From Lepidurus packardi (Eukaryota; Arthropoda; Branchiopoda; Notostraca; Triopsidae): DNA of 64,000 nucleotides. A program made the position numbers and the translations under genes. The stretch lies in the NCBI GenBank assembly GCA_023053545.1, contig JAKZAN010000007.1, forward strand, positions 9,300,001-9,364,000. Direction: 5' to 3'. The notes beneath the pieces are model-generated. The model did no database searches and was not told where the DNA came from. It saw nothing but the letters and a program-made list of their open reading frames with translations. Shown piece by piece: positions 1-12,800 of this stretch. Positions within the stretch are counted from its first letter, which is position 1. Every line of letters starts with the position of its first letter.

Positions 1-893
1 TGCAATAACAAGGAACTTTCACAAAAGAAGCACCATGAAAGCATGAAAACAAGCGGTTGGAAAGCGTTGAACGTTCGGCAGTTTTGGCGCGGCGTACGCT
101 TGGCCACATTCAAATCTAGTATATTTGAAAATTAAAGCTCAAAAACAGCCGTTATACGCCATCTATTGAGAAATGATCTAACTCTATATGACATGTTAGG
201 AGACTTTTCACCGTGTTTTGAAGGTGAGCGAACGGGATTTTCTTTCGGCTTGGAAGACAAAAGCAGGGTGTTTAAAGCCTAGGGGATCTTGACCGTATTT
301 TTTCCGGTTTTGGCTTTTATCTATTCCTACGGCCGTGTCCATTTACATACTCAAAAAGCCCAGTGTTCTACTCTAATGCTTGTGAAGTGAGGCTCCCAAA
401 ATTTCTTAGACGTTTGACGGATTTTCTGATTTCTCTCACGACAATCCACATCGTTGACGTAAGCAAGAAAACATCCCATTCCAATAATTTCTGTACAAGA
501 ACGAAGGATATAACAGCACACCAATTCTCTTCTCAACTCTCCAGTTTAGTTTTATTCGTGTCGTGTTTGCGTATGTGGTGCGTAAAAAACGTTCCTAAGT
601 GCGCTTTAAGTCGACCAATTCTGCGATTAAAATCGGATTAAAAAACTACGTGAGTTAATAAAATAACGTGAATAAATAAAATAAGTGTCACATTTCCATT
701 ATAATAACTGAAAAGTTATCTTTCTAGCGTTCTATGTTGTAATGTTGCAAGTCTAATTTTCTAAGAATTTGTAATAAGTATTACATTTCAAGTATTTGCT
801 TTTTAGAATTTATACGAATTGGTGCAGTTTACGTGTAGTGTAACTAATTATGCATGTATTGTTTCGTTAAGGCAAGAAAGTTGGAGCCCGGCC
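1..893. other. Upstream region of the ACC gene, no supported coding gene
   Basis: I see no convincing coding exon here. Short open frames exist (for example 363-641) but resemble no family I know and lack flanking splice signals. The stretch probably holds promoter and 5' untranslated sequence of the ACC gene. A YY1/Pho-like word, CGCCATCT, lies at 157-164; similar words lie upstream of two other genes. A possible splice acceptor (TTAAG) just before position 872 would make the segment from there to the ATG at 894 the tail of a 5' untranslated exon. No TATA box stands out. Confidence 0.5.
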
Positions 894-3800
894 ATGGAAG
901 AAACGACTGCTGGTGCTTTAACTCGTTTGCCAAACCAAGTGAGTTTTTTAGTAGGCTCTGACGAGAACATTTCCACGCCTTCTACGCCGACCCAAGTCAC
1001 TGAAAACCCGTTGGCCAATTTGCCTCTAGTCAGTGAAACCGTCCGAGCGGAAGTGCGGGACGACGACGTGATTTCACTCGGGAGTCAAGATACTATTTCG
1101 GAAGATGGTTTCGGAAGTGCTGCTCCACCGGCAGAAAAAGCCAAGAAGTCGATAAGGTATCACACCAGATGTATTTATTTACTTTTTTTGTTCTGCTGAC
1201 TTGTAGATCTTTTCTTTCAGTGTAACTTTTTATCAGTGGAAAAGGTTCTAGTTGAAAGATCCCATATAGTGTCGATTATTCTTATCGCGAAGGGTGTTGG
1301 GTGTCTTTAGTTTAGACAAAAAGAAAGGAAAGAAATATCAACAGTTCTCGTTTGTGTTTTTGGCAGAGCGACCATGTCCCAGATTCACATGCGAGCACAT
1401 AAAAGTACTTCAGAATTTAAAGAAATGACTGTTGCGACGCCGGAAGAGTTTGTTCGCAAATTTGGGGGCAACCGAGTAATCAATCGGGTAAGTTTGTTTG
1501 ATTTTAAAGCGCAGTTGAATAAGTTTTAATTATTGTTTGGCGTTTGGATTGTTTTTAGGTGTTGATTGCTAACAATGGCATTGCTGCGGTTAAGTGCATG
1601 CGATCTATAAGACGCTGGGCGTACGAAATGTTTAGGAATGAGCGAGCGATCCGGTTTGTGGTTATGGTTACTCCAGAAGACTTGAAAGGTATGAATTATC
1701 TGGTTTATTAGCTAAGACGAACTTAATTAAGTGTCATTTTGGGGGGGTTTTCTTGTGGTATAGCCAATGCGGAGTACATTAAAATGGCGGACCATTATGT
1801 GCCTGTACCAGGCGGAAGCAACAATAATAATTACGCCAATGTGGAGCTTATTATTGATATAGCGAAACGGATGCAAGTCCAGGTAAAACCTTCTTTATTG
1901 GCTATCCGAATTTCACCCCTGTTTCCAAGCAAGCGAAGGCGTTATTTGTTTTCATTTCAAAAGTGATTGTATTTAGTGTAATTTACAATAACTATAAGAA
2001 TGCACAAAACTGAACAGTACTTTGAAATACCAAGAATGCTTGGTTGGCAGATTTCGTTGTTGACATATTTTGGAAGTAGACTCCGCCTCCCAACCCGGAA
2101 ACTTGTAGGGTTTTTACCCTCTTATTGATAGTTTTCATAGTTTTGTTAAGATCTTACCACATAATTGATTATTTACATAATTGATCCTTAAGTACATTAA
2201 GCTGGATTTTATTCTTAGTGGATATGTCGAAAGTTTGCGTTGGGCTGTTTTCGTTTTAAAAATAGGATTTCGAATGACTTGCGTAAGATAAGCGGTTTCC
2301 TCAGTCCGAAACCGCATCCTTTGGTTAGCGTACCTTACGCTTCAGCGGGTCGGACCGTAAACAGCGGTTTTGGCGTGAATCGAGCGTCCTAGAATGTTCG
2401 CACTGAATAAAAAACTGATTTGGAGCGTATAGTGAATGTTTGCGTATACATGAATGCCTACGCAAACAAGATGATTCATTATAGTTTTCTAAAAAAAGGT
2501 ACTTCCATGCCAAATAGGACGTTTTTAAAATTTTAAATCTTGCGTAGACAACAATGAATTAAGAAGCTTGTTTTACAAGTCTGGTTTTGAGAAAGAACGT
2601 TCGAAGCCGAAAGCTTTGTCCCTACCTGTCTTTTAGACTTTAACTGTCTTGATATTTGTATCATAGGGTGTGTGGGCAGGATGGGGTCACGCCTCCGAGA
2701 ACCCGAAATTGCCAGAATTACTCACCAAGAACAATATTGCATTCTTGGGACCACCTGAAAAGGCCATGTGGGCCTTAGGCGACAAAATCGCGTCGAGTAT
2801 TGTTGCCCAAACTGCGGATATTCCAACTTTACCTTGGTCTGGCTCAGGTAGTTCATCCGACTTCCCCTTTCTTAAGCATATTAACGACAAATTTCGTTTC
2901 TTAAAAAAAAAACATCGTTTCTAGGTTTGAAAGCAGAGTTCAAGGACAAGAGAATCAAAATCTCCTCTGATCTGTACAAAAAAGGATGCGTGGAATCAGT
3001 GGAAGACGGTTTGCAAGCTGCTCAAAGAATCGGGTTCCCTGTTATGATTAAAGCCTCGGAAGGGGGCGGGGGCAAAGGCATTCGTAAGGCGGAAAATTCT
3101 GAAGATTTCCCCAATTTGTTCCGTCAGGTAAAGCTTCTGTTCCTCTATTTTCTTTACTTTAAAACGCGCTTTCATGACGATGTTTTGTGAAAAACAACAG
3201 GTCCAAGCGGAAGTACCTGGCTCACCCATCTTTATAATGAAGACAGCCAGCTGCGCCCATCACTTAGAAGTGCAATTAATGGCAGATCAGTACGGAAATG
3301 CCATCTCCTTGTTTGGCCGCGATTGTTCTATTCAACGTCGACACCAGAAGATTATCGAAGAAGCCCCTTGCGTCATCGCGAGCCCGGAAATCTTTGAAAA
3401 AATGGAAAAAGTAATTAATTTAATAATTAAAACTCACATTTTTTTCCATTTTTTTTTCAATTTGAAAATCTTTGAAAAAATGGGAAAAGTAATTAATTTA
3501 ATAATTAAAACTCACATTTTTTTCACTTTTTTTTTTTCAATTTGAAAATCTTTGAAAAAATGGGAAAAGTAATTAATTTAATAATTAAAACTCACTTTTT
3601 TTTCACTTTTTTTTTTTTTCAATTTGAAAATCTTTGAAAAAATGGAAAAGTAATTAACTTAATAATTAAAACTCAAATTTTTTCACTTTTTTTTTCAATT
3701 TGAAAATCTTTGAAAATGTTTGAAAAAATGGAAAAAGTAATTAACTTAATAATTAAAACTAAAATTTAGTTCACTTTTTTGTTTCAATTTGAAAATCTTT

Positions 3801-6800
3801 GAAAATCTTTTTTAATAATTAAAACTCAAATTTTTTTCACTTTTTTTTCAATTTGAAAATCTTTGAAAAAATGGAAAAGTAATTAACTTAATAATTAAAA
3901 CTCAAATTTTTTCACTTTTTTTCAATTTGAAAATCTTACTTAATAATTAAACTAATTAATCTAACTTAATAATTAAAATTCAAATTTTTTTCACTTTTTT
4001 TTCAATTTGAAAATCTTTGAAAATGTTTGAAAAAATGGAAAAAGTAATTAACTTAATAATTAAAACTAAAATTTTGTTCACTTTTTTGTTTCAATTTGAA
4101 AATCTTTGAAAATCTTTTTTAATAATTAAAACTCAAATTTTTTTCACTTTTTTTTCAATTTGAAAATCTTTGAAAAAATGGAAAAGTAATTAACTTAATA
4201 ATTAAAACTCAAATTTTTTCACTTTTTTTCAATTTGAAAATCTTACTTAATAATTAAACTAATTAATCTAACTTAATATTTAAAACTCCAATTTTTTTCA
4301 CTTTTTTTTTCAATTTGAAAATCTTTGAAAATCTTCGAAAAAATGGAAAAGTAATTAGTTTAATAATTAAAACTCAAATTTTTTTCACTTTTTTTTTTTT
4401 TTTCAATTTGAAAATCTTTGAAAAAATGGAAAAGGTAATTAATTTAATAATTAAAACTCAAATTTTTTTCATTATTTTATTTTTTTTGCATTATCACAGG
4501 CTGCAGTTCGATTGGCTAAAATGGTGGGATATGTAAGTGCGGGAACGGTGGAATATTTGTATGAATCGGACGGGAAATTCTATTTCTTGGAACTCAATCC
4601 GCGTTTGCAAGTGGAACATCCTTGCACGGAAATGGTTGCTGATGTAAATTTACCTGCAGCTCAACTTCAGGTACTGGTTCTGTCTCCCAAAGTTAACAAA
4701 ATAATAATGTTACTTAAAAGTATTACAATTTGCGTCCTGTTTTATAGGTTGCTATGGGAATCCCTCTGTACAGAATCAAGTCGATTCGATCTTTATATGG
4801 AAGTGATGTATGGGACGAAAAGCCGATTAATTTTGACATTCCGTTGCATAAACCCAGACCCTGGGGACATGTTATTGCAGCGAGGATTACTAGTGAGAAT
4901 CCAGAAGAAGGTGAGATACTTCATTGATTAATCATTTCTTGCACTTTATATGCTAAAAATTACTTTAAAAAAAAAAATATATATATATATAAAAAAAATG
5001 AGTGTAATAATTTGTTTAAAAAGTTTATAATCGTTTTGGGGCTTTTTTTGCTTCCTTTTAGGGTTCAAACCAAGTTCTGGGACGGTGCAAGAGCTGAACT
5101 TTAGATCGTCGAAGAATGTTTGGGGTTATTTTAGCGTGGCAGCCTCAGGTGGTCTGCATGAATATGCTGATTCGCAATTTGGGCACTGCTTTTCATGGGG
5201 AGAAGATCGTGAAGTAGCTCGAGAGTGAGTTTTTCTTCTCATTTCGTATCTTTCTATTTTTATTTTATTTTAATTGAGTTTCATTTTTGTTTTTATTAGG
5301 AATATGGTGATTGCCTTGAAAGAATTGTCGATTCGGGGTGATTTTAGGACAACAGTAGAGTACTTGATCACCTTGCTCGAAACGGAAGCTTTCCAACGAA
5401 ATGACATTAGCACCACATGGTTAGACGCCATGATTGCCGAGCGAGTTAAGACGGAAAAACCGAATCGTTTGTTGGCAGTCATCTGTGGTTGCTTAAATGT
5501 AGCCGACCAAGCGATCCTCAACACGTTCCAGACATTCCAAAGCTCTCTCGAACGGTAATATCCTCTTTTACAAATACTAAATAAAGAATGAAGTATAAAA
5601 ACGAAAAGAAAGGAAGAGTTTTTGTTTAAAAAAACGACGATTTGTTTGTAGGGGACAGATTCTGCCAGCCTGCGCTCTGTCTAATTCAGTGAATCTTGAG
5701 CTGATCAACGAGGGAATCAAGTACCAAGTCACAGCTAGCAAAACTGGACCCAATTGCTACTTTCTGCTCATGAATGGCTCTTACAAAGAAGTTGAAATGC
5801 ATAGATTGGCTGATGGAAGTAATATTTTGGTTCAAAATGATAATATTGATGATTTTATCTCTGGAATTTCAACTAAAAACGAATTCTTCGTAGGTTTGCT
5901 GCTTTCAGTGGACGGAGCCAGCTATAATACGTACATGAAGGAAGAAATTGATCGTTACCGAGTAGTAATTGGCAACCAAACGTGCATTTTCGAGAAAGAC
6001 AATGATCCCACGATCCTTCGTTCACCTTCAGCAGGGAAACTATTGGGATATTTAGTAGAAGAAGGCGGACATGTTCAATCTGGTCAGGCCTACGCCGAAA
6101 TTGAAGTAAAAAATGAAGAAATTTTCGAATAGTCTATGTATTTTAATTTTTTATTGATTTTTTTGAAGGTTATGAAAATGGTGATGACGTTAACAGTGAC
6201 CGAGCCAGGCTGCTTGTACTACAACAAACGAGCAGGCGCAGTTTTAGACGCTGGCGTTATTATTGCCCATTTAGACTTGGATGACGCGTCACGGATCCAA
6301 AGAGCACAGTTATTTACTGACAAATTCCCTGAAAATGAAAGCAGTTTGCCTTTTTACGGCGATAAACACAGCCAGGTCTACCAAGCCTGTCGAATGCTGC
6401 TCGATAACGTGCTAGCAGGTAAAATTGCCAAAATTAAAAAAAGAGATCATTTCAAATAATTGCGTTTCATTAAAAAGGCTACTGTCTTCCTGATCCGTTC
6501 TTCCAAGCCAAGCTAAAAGAAACCATTGAGAAGCTGATGTCGGTCTTGAAAGATCCGAGTTTGCCATTACACGAACTTCAAGTGAGAAAATGAGAAATTT
6601 CTATTGAAATTCAAACAAAAAAAAAACTAAAAAAAAGTTTAAGAATATGTTGGTATTTTTAGGAAGTTATTTCGAGTATTAGTGGAAGAATTCCAGCATC
6701 GGTTGAGAAGAAGATACGGAAATTATTAGCGCTCTATGCTAGTAATATCACATCCGTTTTGGCTACTTTCCCCAGCCAACAGATTGCCAGCGTTATCGAC

Positions 6801-9800
6801 ACGTAAGGTTTCAAGCTTTTGGCGAGAAAGAAGATTCAAAGTGGGCGTTTTTACATATATATTTATGTATTTTTGGTTTATTTCGCTAGGCATGCGGCTA
6901 CTCTGCAGAAACGCGCAGATCGGGATGTGTTTTTCCTCACGACTCAGGGAGTGGTGCAATTGGTTCAGCGATATCGTAACGGGATTCGCGGGAGAATGAA
7001 AGCAGTCGTCCATGATTTGCTCAAGCAGTATATTAGCGTGGAAAGTCAGTTCCAGCAAGGCCATTACGACAAATGTTTGGCGACTTTGAGGGAGAAACAT
7101 AAAGACAATATGACCACTGTCGTTAATACGGTTTTTTCGCACTCTCAGGTTTGATTTTTCTTTCTTTTTTTTTTTTAGAGAAATTAATAGGAATAAAATT
7201 GAGTTTAAAGTTTTTTTCGGGGATTTTTGCAGGTGCAAAAGAAGAATTTGTTGGTTACGCAACTGATTGATCACCTTTGGAGCCATGAACCGGGTTTGAC
7301 AGACGAGCTGGGGAATATTCTGAAAGATCTGACCACTTTGAATCGAACGGAAAACGCTAGAGTGGCATTACGAGCTAGACAAGTAAGAAATGCTGGGATT
7401 TAAAAAAAAAAACGGTTTGATTTGGATTTTTTCTTTCTTGCGGGGGATATGTAGGTCCTTATAGCGTCGCATCAGCCAGCTTACGAGTTGAGACACAACC
7501 AAATGGAGTCCATTTTCTTGTCGGCGATTGACATTTACGGTCATGACTTCCATCCGGAGAATCTGCAGAAATTGATCATGTCCGAAACGTCGATTTTTGA
7601 TGTACTGCACGACTTTTTCTTCCACCAAAACAAGGCTGTCCGCATGGCTGCCCTTGAGGTAAATCTTTTGCAGTTATGTGGGTAGCAATTATGATAATAT
7701 TGTGCAATAATAAGATTTCTGCGGTAATCATTTATGCAGTATAGTTCTGCAATAATAGTATATGTTATATATTTACAGTAATATTCTGGTAACATTTTTG
7801 CAGTAATAAGAAATTTTGTTGCAGTTATATTGTTAGGTTTGTGCAGTAATACGTGCCTTCATACGCAGTCATTACTTATTCAGGAGAGCCTAATTTCTGC
7901 GCAATGTTCTTTAAATCCCTGGATTGATAGTCTACCTAATTATATTCACATCCCTGCAGCCATTTAACGTTATTTTGTATTTCTTCCTACTATTACTGCA
8001 GTAATATTCCCTATTTCTGAAGTAACACTGCGAAATCTTTGCAGTAATACTCTTACAATCCACTCTACAGCAATACTTGCAATATGCTTGTACAAATAAT
8101 CTATATTCCTTATTTCTGAAGTAATAACTCGAAATCTTTGCAGTAATGCGCCTACAAATCCTCCTTGCAACAATAACTACATGCGTGTTTGAACAATCTT
8201 GAACTCATGCGTAATCGGATTAGTGATATTTTGCAGAAATATTTCTAATATTTCTGAAAGAAATTTGTATATTATTTATAATATTTCTGAAAGAAATTTG
8301 TATAATATTTCTAATATTTCTGAAAGAAATTTGTATAATATTTCTAATATTTTTGTAATTTGTAAATTTCTAATATTTCTGAAAGAAATTCTGCAGAAAT
8401 ATTTCTAATATTTCTGCAGCAACTAACTTAATTCTCCTATTTCCGTTTATTCAGGTGTACGTCAGACGTTCTTACACATCGTACGACTTAACTTGCCTTC
8501 AACATAAGGAAGTCCAAGGCGATGTCTGTGTAGTGCAGTTTGAATTTCTGTTACCTTCTTCGCATCCCAACAGGTGAGTTTTTTGTGCTAGATTAAAAAA
8601 AAGAATCGATAGGAAATCATTACGCGAAATTATTTCAATGATCAGCAAATGAATGACAAGAGGCCTTAAAAACGTAAAATAATCTTATGAAGATTAAATT
8701 GAGAAATTATTTCTTCTAGGATTCCGCATAATAAGAGCCAAGGTTCTTTGTGTCACATTCAATCCTTCGACGAGATCTCCAACTTGCTGGAATTACCTAC
8801 AGATCTAGAAAACTGTCAGCGAACGGGCTGCATGGCATCCTTTGTTAATTTCGACACTTTCACAAAAAATTTCGAAGAAGTCATGTCCCTCTTCCAAGCC
8901 TCCGCCCCCTCCACGCCAAGTTTGCAAGACGTGGATTTTGCCGAAGAATTAACCATGGGTGGAAACAGCAACCGTTTTGTCTCTGTCAGCATGCCCTCCA
9001 CTTTCGCTGAAGTAGGTATCTTTGAAGTCGAAGAACTTGAAACTCAAGACAAGGTGAGCCACGCCTTGCTGGTGTGCAGCCAAAAAATTCCATTTTGTTA
9101 GTTCCCGCACGGTCTCCCCCCAAAAAGGACCTACCTGCGTTAAACTAGCTTTTTTTGCAGTCATTTCCGAAATTTTTTATTATTTTTGCAGTAATTTTCC
9201 ACAATTTCTAGTAGTTCTCAGTAGTTTTCCAAAATTTCTTGTAACTCTCAGTTGTTTCCGAAATTGTCTTGGAATTTCGTAGTAATTTTCGAATTTTTTT
9301 AGTGACTAGCAGTAATTTCAGAAATTTTCTAGTAACCGCAGTCATTTCAGAAATTTGTAGTAATCGCAGTAATTTCAGAAATTTTTTAGTAATCGCAGTA
9401 ATTTCAGTAATTTTTTAGTAACCGCAGTAATTTAAGAAATTTGTAGTAATCACAGTAATTTCAGAAATTTTGTAGTAATCGCAGTAATTTCAGAAATTTT
9501 TTAGTAATCGCAGTAATTTCAGAAATTTTTTAGTAATCGCAGTAATTTCAGAAATTTTTTAGTAATCGCAGTAATTTCAGAAATTTGTAGTAACCGCAGT
9601 AATTTCAGAAATTTTGTACTAATTGCAGTAATTTCAGAAATTTTGTAGTAATCGCAGTAATTTCAGAAATTTATAGTAATCGCAGTAATTTCAGAAATTT
9701 TGTAGTAATCGCAGTAATTTTAGAAATTTTTAGTAATCGCAGTAATTTCAGAAATTTTGTAGTAATCGCAGTAATTTCAGAAATTTGTAGTAATCGCAGT

Positions 9801-12800
9801 AATTTCAGACATTAGTAGTAACCGCAGTATTTCAAAAATTTGTAGTAATCGCAGTAATTTCAGAAATTTTTAGTCATCGCAGTAATTCCAAAAATTTATA
9901 GTAATCGCAGTAATTTTAGAAATGTTGTAGTAGTCGCAGTAATTTAAGAAATTTTGTAGTAATCGCAGTAATTTCAGAAATTTTTTAGTAATTTCTGAAA
10001 TCTTCTAGGAATTTCTGAAATTTTCTCATAATTCGCAGTAATTTCAGAAATTTTATTGTATCGCAGTAATTTCCTAAGAATTCTAGGAATTTTCCAAATT
10101 TTCTAATAATTCGCAGTAATTTTCACATTTTTCTATTTATTTCGCATTAATGTCCGAAATTTTCTAGTAATTCGCAGTAATTTCCAAAACTTTGTAGTAA
10201 TTTCGACCGATTTTTAAGTCAATTTCGTAGGATTGTTTCATTAATTTTTAGAATGTCCAGCAATTTTTAGAATGTTTTAGTAATTTAGGATTTTTACTTA
10301 ATTTAATTAAGAAATTACGTAAAACCCCATCTAATATTTGCCCGTAGTTAGGAAGGTTAACGCAGAATGCTCCTTTTTTGAACCTCTGGTGTTGTGCACG
10401 TTATTACTGTTCATTTTCGTTTTTGTGTCGCATGCACGCATGCGTAGTGTGTCGTTTGTAATCCCTTCCTCGGAAACTTTCGTTCCTAACTTCCCGTAAT
10501 TTTTGGTTAACGCAGAGTCGGGAACCAATCCACATCTTGAACGTGGGTATCCGCTGCGACGAGGTTATTGACGACAGCATGCTGAGCGAGCGATTCACCT
10601 CTTTCTGCTCTGACAAACGCGACGTACTGGTTGAAGGCGGGATCCGGCGGTTGACGTTCGTCGTCTTCTACCGGAAACAGCACCCCAAATTCTTTACCTA
10701 CCGGGCGAGGGACAGTTTCGCCGAAGATCGGATCTACCGCCATCTGGAGCCTGCGTTGGCTTTCCAGTTGGAGATCAACCGCATGCGAACGTACGAGCTT
10801 GAGGCTTTGCCGACGTCCAATCAGAAAATGCACTTGTATCTCGGTAAGGCGAAGGTGGCCAAAGGCCAGGAGGTGACCGACTACCGGTTCTTTGTTCGGT
10901 CGATCATCCGACACTCGGATTTGATCACGAAAGAAGCATCCTTTGAGTACTTGCAGAACGAAGGCGAGAGGTTACTGTTAGAATCCATGGATGAGCTGGA
11001 GGTGGCGTTTTCGCACCCGTACAGTCGTCGGACGGACTGTAACCATATTTTTCTGAATTTTGTTCCCACTGTTATTATGGATCCAGCTAAGATCGAAGAA
11101 AGTGTCAGGAATATGGTTATGAGGTACGGGCCGCGGCTCTGGAAGCTCCGCGTCTTACAGGCGGAGCTCAAAATGATCATCCGGACGGTGAACAACTCGA
11201 AAACGGTGCCGATTAGGTTGTGTTTGTCTAACGAGAGCGGGTACTACCTGGATATTTGCTTGTACAAAGAGGTGACGGATCCGCGAACGGGGATCGTCAA
11301 GTTCGAAGCCTATGGACCGCGACACGGAGCGCTCCATGGGTTGCCCATATCGACGCCGTACATGACCAAAGATTACTTGCAGTTAAAGCGGTTCCAGGCC
11401 CAGTCGAACGGTACCACGTACGTGTATGACTTCCCAGAAATGTTCCGCCAGACGGCGAAGAAACTATGGGACGAGTACTTGAACTACCGGTTGCGAGCAG
11501 GGTTGCCGCCAGGGGAGCGACCCTCCCAACTCATGACGTCAGTAGAGCTGGTAGTTGACGTGGAAGGTAACCTGGTAGAACAAAAACGACTACCGGGCGA
11601 GAACGACATCGGGATGGTCGCATGGCGAATCACCGTCTACACGCCAGAGTTCCAGGAAGGTCGGAATATCATCGTTATTTGTAACGACATTACCTTCATG
11701 ATTGGATCGTTTGGACCCAAGGAGGATCAGCTGTTCCTCTTGGCGTCTGAAATGGCACGAAAGTTGAAGGTCCCGCGGATTTACATTGCGGCCAATAGTG
11801 GGGCGCGGATTGGGTTGGCGGAGGAGATCAAACACTTGTTTCGGGTCGCTTGGGTGGACGTCAAAGACCCCGAGAAGGGCTTCAAGTACTTGTATTTGAG
11901 TGCCGAGGACTTTAAGAAGGTCTCGGCCATGAATTCCGTCCGCGCAGAGCTGATCGAAGACGACGGTGAAGCGCGTTACAAGATCACTGACATTATCGGT
12001 AAAGACGACGGGTTAGGAGTGGAGAACCTACGTTACGCTGGCATGATTGCCGGAGAAACCTCGCAGGCCTACCAGGAAATCGTTACCATGTCCATGGTTA
12101 CTTGCAGAGCCATTGGAATCGGCACGTACCTGGTTCGCTTGGGACAACGGGTCATCCAGATCGAAAACTCTCATATTATTTTGACGGGGTTCGGGGCTCT
12201 GAACAAGTTACTCGGAAGGGAAGTGTACACTTCCAACAATCAGTTGGGTGGCGTCCAGATCATGTACAACAATGGTGTGTCCCATCGGACTGATGCGCAC
12301 GATTTGGGTGGGATCTTAGGCTTGCTACGTTGGCTGTCGTACATGCCCAAGTCCAAAGGTTCCGCTTTACCTGTTTGGCCCGTGATGGACCCACTGGATC
12401 GCGACGTCCAGTTTACACCTACCAAGACTCCTTACGATCCGCGTTGGATGCTGGAAGGTAGGATCAACCCGCACCACTCCAACGAGTGGGAGAGCGGGTT
12501 CTTCGACCGCGGATCCTTCGATGAAATCATGGCGGTCTGGGCCCAAACTGTCGTTTGCGGAAGAGCGCGACTCGGCGGCATTCCCATCGGAGTGATCGCG
12601 GTCGAAACCCGTACCGTGGAGCTTCACCTCCCTGCTGATCCGGCCAACTTGGACTCGGAGGCCAAGTTGGTCTCCCAAGCCGGCCAGGTTTGGTTTCCGG
12701 ACTCGGCGTACAAAACCGCGCAAGCGATTCAAGATTTCAACCAAGAAGGGCTGCCGCTAATCATCTTTGCCAACTGGAGGGGGTTCTCGGGGGGCATGAA

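Noticed and set aside
819-893. Upstream in-frame ATG at 819 as the ACC start
   Set aside because: A likely acceptor lies between 819 and 894, and 894 has the better initiation context. Not excluded.
6726-7286. A 186-codon antisense frame over ACC exons
   Set aside because: It crosses several well-supported + strand exons and their introns; a shadow of the sense frame.
9165-10200. Regularly spaced 28-bp repeats that look like a CRISPR array
   Set aside because: There are no distinct spacers, the units are contiguous and diverged, and they lie in an intron of an animal gene. It is a minisatellite.
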